DNA from: Chrysogorgia sp. JL179-B06
Lineage: Eukaryota > Cnidaria > Anthozoa > Scleralcyonacea > Chrysogorgiidae
Direction: 5' to 3'
Assembly (NCBI GenBank): GCA_035772405.1
Contig: JAYKKM010000043.1
Location: 2,772,501-2,836,500 of the forward strand
Length of the DNA: 64,000 nucleotides
Both the position numbers and the translations under genes were made by a program. This document shows positions 58,904 to 64,000 of this stretch, in pieces. How positions within the stretch are numbered: position 1 is the stretch's first letter; every line of letters starts with the position of its first letter. The notes beneath the pieces are model-generated. The model did not search any database. It was given only the letters and a program-made list of their open reading frames with translations, and was not told the DNA's origin.

Positions 58904-60895
58904 CTAGTGATGTTTGGCGGGAAGCAGAATCGGTCGTTTTCCGGTTTCAGGAATAGGTGCGTTGTCTACTCTTCCACGGCATTTCATCAAGCCATCCGTC
59001 TCGATGTACAGGCCAAATTGGGACACTTTGGGCGGCGGTAACGTCTTCGGTTTGTTGGTCAGGAATTTCAACTCTTCTTTAAATGAAGTTCCTTGAATTT
59101 GTCGAATCCAGATTTTCTCGGCTTCTAGGATTTCAGGTGCTGACAGTTCATCAGGTTTTCTGGTTTCATCTCCAGTCTGGTCTGCTTGGACTCTTCTCTT
59201 TAATTGCCAAATAAAACGCATCACATAGGCTGTGACACGCAACAACCTGATTTTGCTGCCAAATCGCTCGCAGTCGATAATCTTTCCAATATCAGGAGCT
59301 TCGGTATTGCTTGTGTTACTCGTTAGAATGTGGGTTACCTTTGGCGGCTGTTTGATAATTTCTGTCACAGCAATCTTGTCGATATTTTCTTCGAAAGGTG
59401 CTATTGGCCATTCACTTTCTGGTAGTCTGAGGAACTCTGGCCCATTCCACCATACTGTGTTTGATATCATTTCGTCAACTCGTACGCCACGGGACGGAAG
59501 GTCGGCAGGATTCATAACCCCTGGACAATGATTCCATGATTCCTTTTCAGTGAGGTTTCGGATTTCTCTCACGCGTTGGTTGACGTATTGCTTCCAGGGT
59601 TTCTCATTTCTTATCCAGCAGAGAACGGCGGATGAATCTGTCCAGTGGAATCTTCTTATGTTATCAACGTTTGGCTTCAATGCGGTTGACACGGAATCGG
59701 TAAGTCGCGCTAAGATGTTGGCACCGAGTAACTCTAACCGTGGAATGGTCTGTTCTTTAATTGGGCATACCTTGCTCTTTGCGGCGACGAGACGCACATC
59801 GACCTCTCCATTTTCGTATGTCGTTCTAAGATATACAACTGCAGCAAATGCGCGTTCACTTGCATCAGAAAATCCATGTAACTGAATTTCCCCTGACTTG
59901 GTAATTGGCGTGAAGTAGCATCGAGGAACAGCTAATCCACTTAGCTTTTGCATCTCCGCAATGAGTCCTTCGAACTGTCGACGTGACTCTTCTTGTAATT
60001 CTTCGTCCCAATCGGCTTTATCCTTGCAGAGACCTTGGAACATCATCTTTAGCCTCACGGTTACTGGACTAACAAAACCAAGTGGATCAAAGAATTTCGC
60101 CGCTGTCTTTAATACTGTTCGTTTCGTTGGTGGTAGTTGGCTTGCATAACTTGTGATCTCGGAAAAATCGAAAAACAATTCATCGTTTTCGGTATCCCAG
60201 TTGATGCCCAGAATTTTGGTCTTTCCATCATCGTTCGATTGTGGACTTACTACGGATTCTACATAGGATCGATCGTCTTCGACTACGCTTGGCATCGCTG
60301 GGGTTTCCTTCTGGATTTGCGGAGAATCCACTCTTTCACATTGGTTTATACGCTTGGTTAGTTCCTTCGAGTTTGACTTCCATTTCCTCAAGTTAAATCC
60401 ACCTTCTTTCATGATCTTCTTCGTATTTTTGTAGATTTCAAATGCCTTCTTATCGTCCGACGCTCCAGCCGGAAGGTCGTCCACGTACAGATCTTGTAGA
60501 ACTTTGACTGCTTCAGGATCACTCTCTTCATATTTTGCAAGGTGGTGGTGCACAGTCGCTCCTAAGATGGCAGGACTTGGTTTAAGGCCAAACACTAGAC
60601 GACAAAATCTCAGTTGGACCACCTTGGGTTCTTTGGATGTATGGTCGTCCACCCATAAGAATCTCAACTTATCACGATCGACTTGCTTTACTTGAATCTG
60701 TAAAAATGCCTTCTCAATGTCGGCGGTTAATGCAACGGGATGACATCTGAACTTGACCAGGACGTCAAACAATGAGGGTATGAAATTAGGACCCGTTTCC
60801 AGATGATCATTTATGGAGCATCGACCATCATTTCCCTTGGCACTGCCATCAAATAAGATGCGAAGTTTTGTGGTTTCCTTCTCTCGTCGCACCAC
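58904..60895 (-). CDS. BEL/Pao reverse transcriptase and RNase H
   Basis: A 663-codon frame from the first Met. It is in the same frame as gag, so it probably belongs to one polyprotein broken by the stop at 60995. RT motifs are LRILFDGSA, ALTADIEKAFLQI and YVDD at about residues 137-140. The Pao-specific region FDPLGFVSPVTVRLK comes next, then an RNase H-like part (GFSDASERAFAAVVY, IPRLELLGA) and NPADLPSRG. It ends at an in-frame TAG (58906-58904) before the integrase part. Confidence 0.9.
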   Translation of the reverse strand: MVRREKETTKLRILFDGSAKGNDGRCSINDHLETGPNFIPSLFDVLVKFRCHPVALTADIEKAFLQIQVKQVDRDKLRFLWVDDHTSKEPKVVQLRFCRLVFGLKPSPAILGATVHHHLAKYEESDPEAVKVLQDLYVDDLPAGASDDKKAFEIYKNTKKIMKEGGFNLRKWKSNSKELTKRINQCERVDSPQIQKETPAMPSVVEDDRSYVESVVSPQSNDDGKTKILGINWDTENDELFFDFSEITSYASQLPPTKRTVLKTAAKFFDPLGFVSPVTVRLKMMFQGLCKDKADWDEELQEESRRQFEGLIAEMQKLSGLAVPRCYFTPITKSGEIQLHGFSDASERAFAAVVYLRTTYENGEVDVRLVAAKSKVCPIKEQTIPRLELLGANILARLTDSVSTALKPNVDNIRRFHWTDSSAVLCWIRNEKPWKQYVNQRVREIRNLTEKESWNHCPGVMNPADLPSRGVRVDEMISNTVWWNGPEFLRLPESEWPIAPFEENIDKIAVTEIIKQPPKVTHILTSNTSNTEAPDIGKIIDCERFGSKIRLLRVTAYVMRFIWQLKRRVQADQTGDETRKPDELSAPEILEAEKIWIRQIQGTSFKEELKFLTNKPKTLPPPKVSQFGLYIETDGLMKCRGRVDNAPIPETGKRPILLPAKHH

Positions 60896-60994
60896 TCCAT
60901 GATGGGGTAAGTAATGGACATCACTTGCATCCTGTTCTTGTACTGGAACGGTCTCAACAATTTCGTTCTTAATTTGTTCCTGGATAATGGTGTC

Positions 60995-63208
60995 CTACTC
61001 TGTATACAGCTCCGGATCTTTCTTCAGCTTGTTCAGCAACGACTTCAGTCGGCCCTCGCAAAGTTCAAAATCACGAGTAACTAGATCTTCTTCATCACTT
61101 TTCCATGGCAGGCCAACTTCATACCTTCGTCCATTGAACTCGATGTTTTCCAAGAACTTTCTTGATGGGGTTTCTCTCTCGACGATTCCCAGAGATTCGA
61201 CTTCCCAAAAAGCCTTCAGCGTGTTGGCAAGAACTTCATTTTCATCGGATTGTTGAGCTGAAGTTGCATGTCCATGGATTGTTAGATTGGCTGTACAACT
61301 GCTACCAACTGCTGTTGGGCCATCCTCTCCCTTGATGATCTCCCCGGTGACTATCTCGAAATAATAATCTGCACCAAGCAGAATGTCAATGGATTCATCT
61401 CCACCACTGATATCATCTGCAAACTCTAGACCATCCAGATGAGGGTACCTTGAAACATTTATACGTGTGGCAATCGGGGAACAAATCACCGAGAATGACA
61501 GGGCATTAACTTCTAATTGAAACTCACCGTCCAAACCTTGTATACGGAACTTCACATTATCACAGCTTTGTTTCTTGAATCTTTCTTCTCCAAATGTATT
61601 CAGGTGTACCATCTCCTTCTTCGCAGGTGGTAGGCCTAATTTCTTCTTCAAATTATCGGTGATGTATGTTCTCTGGCTTCCTGAATCGAATAGAACTCTC
61701 GCTTTGATCTTTCTTGAGCGGTCATGACTGAGCACGTACACCATCGCAGTCTGCAGCAATACTTGGGTCTTGTTATTTGTGGTCGTGGTAGTTGTTTTAA
61801 TAATTTCTTCTGGAATTTTTTGTTGATTTTCGTTGTGGGGGTCTTCTATTTTACGCCCCTCCTTTTCTTTGCCATCATCAGCCGGGATTTCGATTTCACA
61901 GAGGGACTGGTGATGAGAACCATGGCACTTCCGGCACTTCCGCCTTTCACATTCACGAGCTTGGTGACCTCTTTGTAAACAAATGAAACAACGTCTGTTT
62001 CTTCTCAAAATATCCTTTCGTTGATCGGGGTTTTTCACCTTCTGGCAGGATGACGAGAAGTGAAATTCGTTGCAATACACGCATTGTATTCTCCCCTTCG
62101 TTTCGTCTTGCTTGGCAAAGAATGCAGCAGTCGTTGATTGGTACTTCGGTCGATTATAATTATGGCCACCTTTGTTATTGATTTCCTTATCCTCGGTTTT
62201 GAGGCTTTCACTGACCTCCCTGGCTTCGACTTCCGTTTGTATCACCTTCATTATCTCATCAATCTTCCAAGCCTCACTTGGGGACTTTCTTGCGATATGC
62301 AACCGCATATCGTTTGGCAGTTTGGACATTATGATTGGAATCAATAAACTGCCATATTGGTCGGATGTGACTCCCAATGACTCCAAACCTCGAATGTTGG
62401 CATAGATACGGTCGTAGACAAAGCGCAACGATTTTGCCTTGTCGATTGTGCAAGCTTGAACTTTTAGCAGTTCTTCCATATGCGTAGCGATGAGATGCTG
62501 TGGTCTTCCAAAGCGATCTTTCAGGATTTGTATGGCTGAATCGTAATTTGTTGTCGTCAAGGTAAGACCTTGTATTGCTCTTGCAGCCGGGCCTTCCAGT
62601 AATGAGTGAAGATAATTGAATTTGTCTATTACAGCCAAACCCTCGTTTTTGTGTACAGCATTTTCAAATATGTCCCAAAATGATGTGTAAGAATTTGCAT
62701 CCCCTCGGAATTTTGGCAAATTTAGCTTGGGTAATCTTGGTTTAATGAGATATTGACTTGTCGTGGGACCTTGAACTGGGGCCACTTGTATAAATTGACT
62801 CGTCCCGTTGTTATTGATGCTCGTTTCAACTTGATTCTGCTCGACTTCGACTTGAATAATGTTCTCAACCGAAGTACTCGACTGTCCTTCGGTTGCTGCG
62901 GTGTGTTTTAGACCATGTGTCGCATTTACACGTTTCTTCAATATGTTATTTAACTTGCGCTTCGTATCTGCAATCTTTTCCGTTATGGTCGACGCCTCTT
63001 CGACTTCACGTTCGATATCTTCGATTTTCGCTTGAGTGAGCACATCTTGGTCGAGCTTCTCCAAGATTTTTTCCTTTGATTGTATGAGACCAGTGAGGGT
63101 TTTGCAAACGCTCCACTGCTTCTTCCGGTATGAGTACGATTTTAAAAATCTCTTCGCATTCTCGAATGAGTTTCGTAAGAACACCACGATGTGCCCCACG
63201 AATTGCAA
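60995..63208 (-). CDS. BEL/Pao gag and protease region
   Basis: A 737-codon frame. A coiled-coil-like N-terminal part leads to a DUF1759-type gag core (about residues 155-300, LPKLNLPKFRGD...). Zinc knuckles lie at about 376-437 (CVYCNEFHFSSSC, CFICLQRGHQAREC, CRKCHGSHHQSLC), and an aspartic protease (DUF1758 type) has DSGS near 508. The natural N-terminus appears to be in another frame starting at 63245 (MSMESEDK...), so a small indel near 63110 separates them. The frame ends at TAG 60997-60995, after which the same frame continues into the RT part. Confidence 0.88.
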   Translation of the reverse strand: MQFVGHIVVFLRNSFENAKRFLKSYSYRKKQWSVCKTLTGLIQSKEKILEKLDQDVLTQAKIEDIEREVEEASTITEKIADTKRKLNNILKKRVNATHGLKHTAATEGQSSTSVENIIQVEVEQNQVETSINNNGTSQFIQVAPVQGPTTSQYLIKPRLPKLNLPKFRGDANSYTSFWDIFENAVHKNEGLAVIDKFNYLHSLLEGPAARAIQGLTLTTTNYDSAIQILKDRFGRPQHLIATHMEELLKVQACTIDKAKSLRFVYDRIYANIRGLESLGVTSDQYGSLLIPIIMSKLPNDMRLHIARKSPSEAWKIDEIMKVIQTEVEAREVSESLKTEDKEINNKGGHNYNRPKYQSTTAAFFAKQDETKGRIQCVYCNEFHFSSSCQKVKNPDQRKDILRRNRRCFICLQRGHQARECERRKCRKCHGSHHQSLCEIEIPADDGKEKEGRKIEDPHNENQQKIPEEIIKTTTTTTNNKTQVLLQTAMVYVLSHDRSRKIKARVLFDSGSQRTYITDNLKKKLGLPPAKKEMVHLNTFGEERFKKQSCDNVKFRIQGLDGEFQLEVNALSFSVICSPIATRINVSRYPHLDGLEFADDISGGDESIDILLGADYYFEIVTGEIIKGEDGPTAVGSSCTANLTIHGHATSAQQSDENEVLANTLKAFWEVESLGIVERETPSRKFLENIEFNGRRYEVGLPWKSDEEDLVTRDFELCEGRLKSLLNKLKKDPELYTE

Positions 63209-63271
63209 CGACTCTCTCCAATTTATCCTCGCTTTCCATTGACATGTTGTAGATTACCAAAGGGTTTTAGT

Positions 63272-63289
63272 GCCCCACGTTGGGCGCCA
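63272..63289 (-). promoter_or_regulatory. Primer-binding site for tRNA-Lys(CUU)
   Basis: The plus strand reads GCCCCACGTTGGGCGCCA, identical to the 3' end (with CCA) of animal tRNA-Lys(CUU). On the minus strand it begins TGGCGCC directly after the 5' LTR, as expected of a minus-strand DNA primer site. Confidence 0.88.
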
Positions 63290-63428
63290 TTTTATATACT
63301 TTATTTATAATATAAACTGATTAATAATACAATGATTTTGTTCTTCTCTCTCTCTTGTACCCGAGCACGTTGTTCTGTGTCACATGATAATATTAACGTA
63401 ATTTATGTTAATTATGCAGTTCTTTACA
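63290..63428 (-). repeat. 5' LTR of BEL/Pao element (139 bp)
   Basis: Starts TGTAAAGAACTGC on the minus strand and ends next to the primer-binding site. It is unusually short for an LTR. The flanking GTCGG lies at 63429-63433. Confidence 0.9.
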
Positions 63429-63433
63429 GTCGG

Positions 63434-64000
63434 CGACACGATAAAAACAACAAGAAATGTTGTGAAAAAATCTTTATTTAACAGAATAGTTTGAACAACA
63501 AACATTTCAGACAACATTTGAAAGCTTATTAGCATGATTGTTGAAGAGATGAACAAATGCTTTTCGATATTTTACGACTCTGCCCAAAAAAAGACGGCAG
63601 TTTTTACAAAAAACAAGTATAAAATACTAAGTTCCTACCTCGAGCTGCTCGTCAGTGAAGGAAAAATAGCGGTGAAACGGTTCAGAAAAAAAACATTGAC
63701 AGCCGTGAAACAATCCAAAAATTGTACGAGACAGAATGCTGATACACAGAATTATCCCCGAGTTTTACTCGAAACAGCATGGTTCTGTATCTCCATCTAT
63801 ATTTACTTTGGAAATCGGGGAGGAGAATTAAACTAAAGTCTGCTGCAGATTGACAAGGGTACTTTGAGCTGGACAAAAGTGAAACCGGCTTTAAAACATT
63901 AACAAGCCCAGTCTTTAACTCAGTCTTCCACTCTATAGTTCTGCTTGATCTGACAGCAAAATCGCTTTTTCTTAAGCACATTTTGGCCTCCACTTGCAAG
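63434..64000. other. Sequence right of the BEL element, no clear gene
   Basis: This continues the host sequence interrupted by the retrotransposon. A 100-codon plus frame (63534-63836) and a 105-codon minus frame (63682-63999) overlap. Neither shows a domain I recognise, and I do not call either. Confidence 0.4.

Larger units (their letters stand above)
57428..63428 (-). mobile_element. BEL/Pao LTR retrotransposon, 6.0 kb
   Basis: LTRs at 57428-57576 and 63290-63428, GTCGG target duplications on both sides, a tRNA-Lys primer site inside the right LTR, and gag-protease-RT-RNase H-integrase in BEL order on the minus strand. The coding sequence is interrupted by two in-frame TAG stops (60995-60997, 58904-58906) and by frame changes near 63110 and 58045-58055. 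The LTRs differ mainly by one 10-bp duplication, so the insertion is young although disabled. It lies in the presumed first intron of the gene starting at 57241. Confidence 0.95.

Noticed and set aside
59232..60361. Several plus-strand frames inside the BEL element
   Set aside because: Antisense shadows of the minus-strand polyprotein.
63534..63836. 100-codon plus frame at the right end
   Set aside because: No recognisable domain and an overlapping minus frame of equal length. Evidence is insufficient either way.

Overview
The window looks like nuclear DNA of an invertebrate animal, most likely an anthozoan cnidarian (coral or sea anemone). This is inferred from AT-rich sequence, spliced genes with GT-AG introns, a TPR-CHAT protein of the kind abundant in corals, and a mix of BEL/Pao, Penelope-like, hAT-type and integrase-type mobile elements. 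There is no bacterial gene organisation, no operon, no CRISPR array and no rRNA.

Layout. 1-4188 is non-coding apart from small repeats (seven POU-octamer motifs at 19-bp spacing beside a CRE, a foldback repeat) and a decayed LINE fragment. 4189-7272 (-) is one long open frame for a TPR-CHAT protein with an intact His/Cys pair. 8078-40451, half of the window, is one uninterrupted 21-bp satellite of about 1,540 units. Its units come in two main states (C or A at one base), and the A state spells TATAAAAGG. The array has nested higher-order repeats and long-range copied blocks. 41.0-43.5 kb holds (TA)n tracts, tRNA-Ala-like SINE units in inverted and tandem arrangement, a truncated Penelope-like reverse transcriptase, and a block made of GAGTAA/TTACTC motifs.

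45266-52310 is a 7.05-kb DNA transposon with long inverted termini built of subterminal repeats. It carries two converging genes: a five-exon HECT E3 ubiquitin ligase (+) and a two-exon integrase-like DDE transposase (-). Each gene seems to have one frame break. 52.6-55.5 kb holds a hairpin MITE, a 503-bp hAT-like MITE with an 8-bp near-perfect target duplication, a region of 18-bp palindromes, a second SINE cluster and microsatellites. 56.4-57.4 kb looks regulatory (three NF-kB-like sites at 21-bp spacing, hairpins, a 26-bp palindrome) and leads into a first coding exon at 57241-57355. The intron after that exon is occupied by a 6.0-kb BEL/Pao LTR retrotransposon (57428-63428, minus) with a 5-bp target duplication, a tRNA-Lys primer site and several disabling mutations.

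The two most notable objects are the 32-kb two-state TATA satellite and the transposon that carries a ubiquitin ligase next to its transposase. Host genes proper seem limited to the TPR-CHAT gene and the single exon at 57241.
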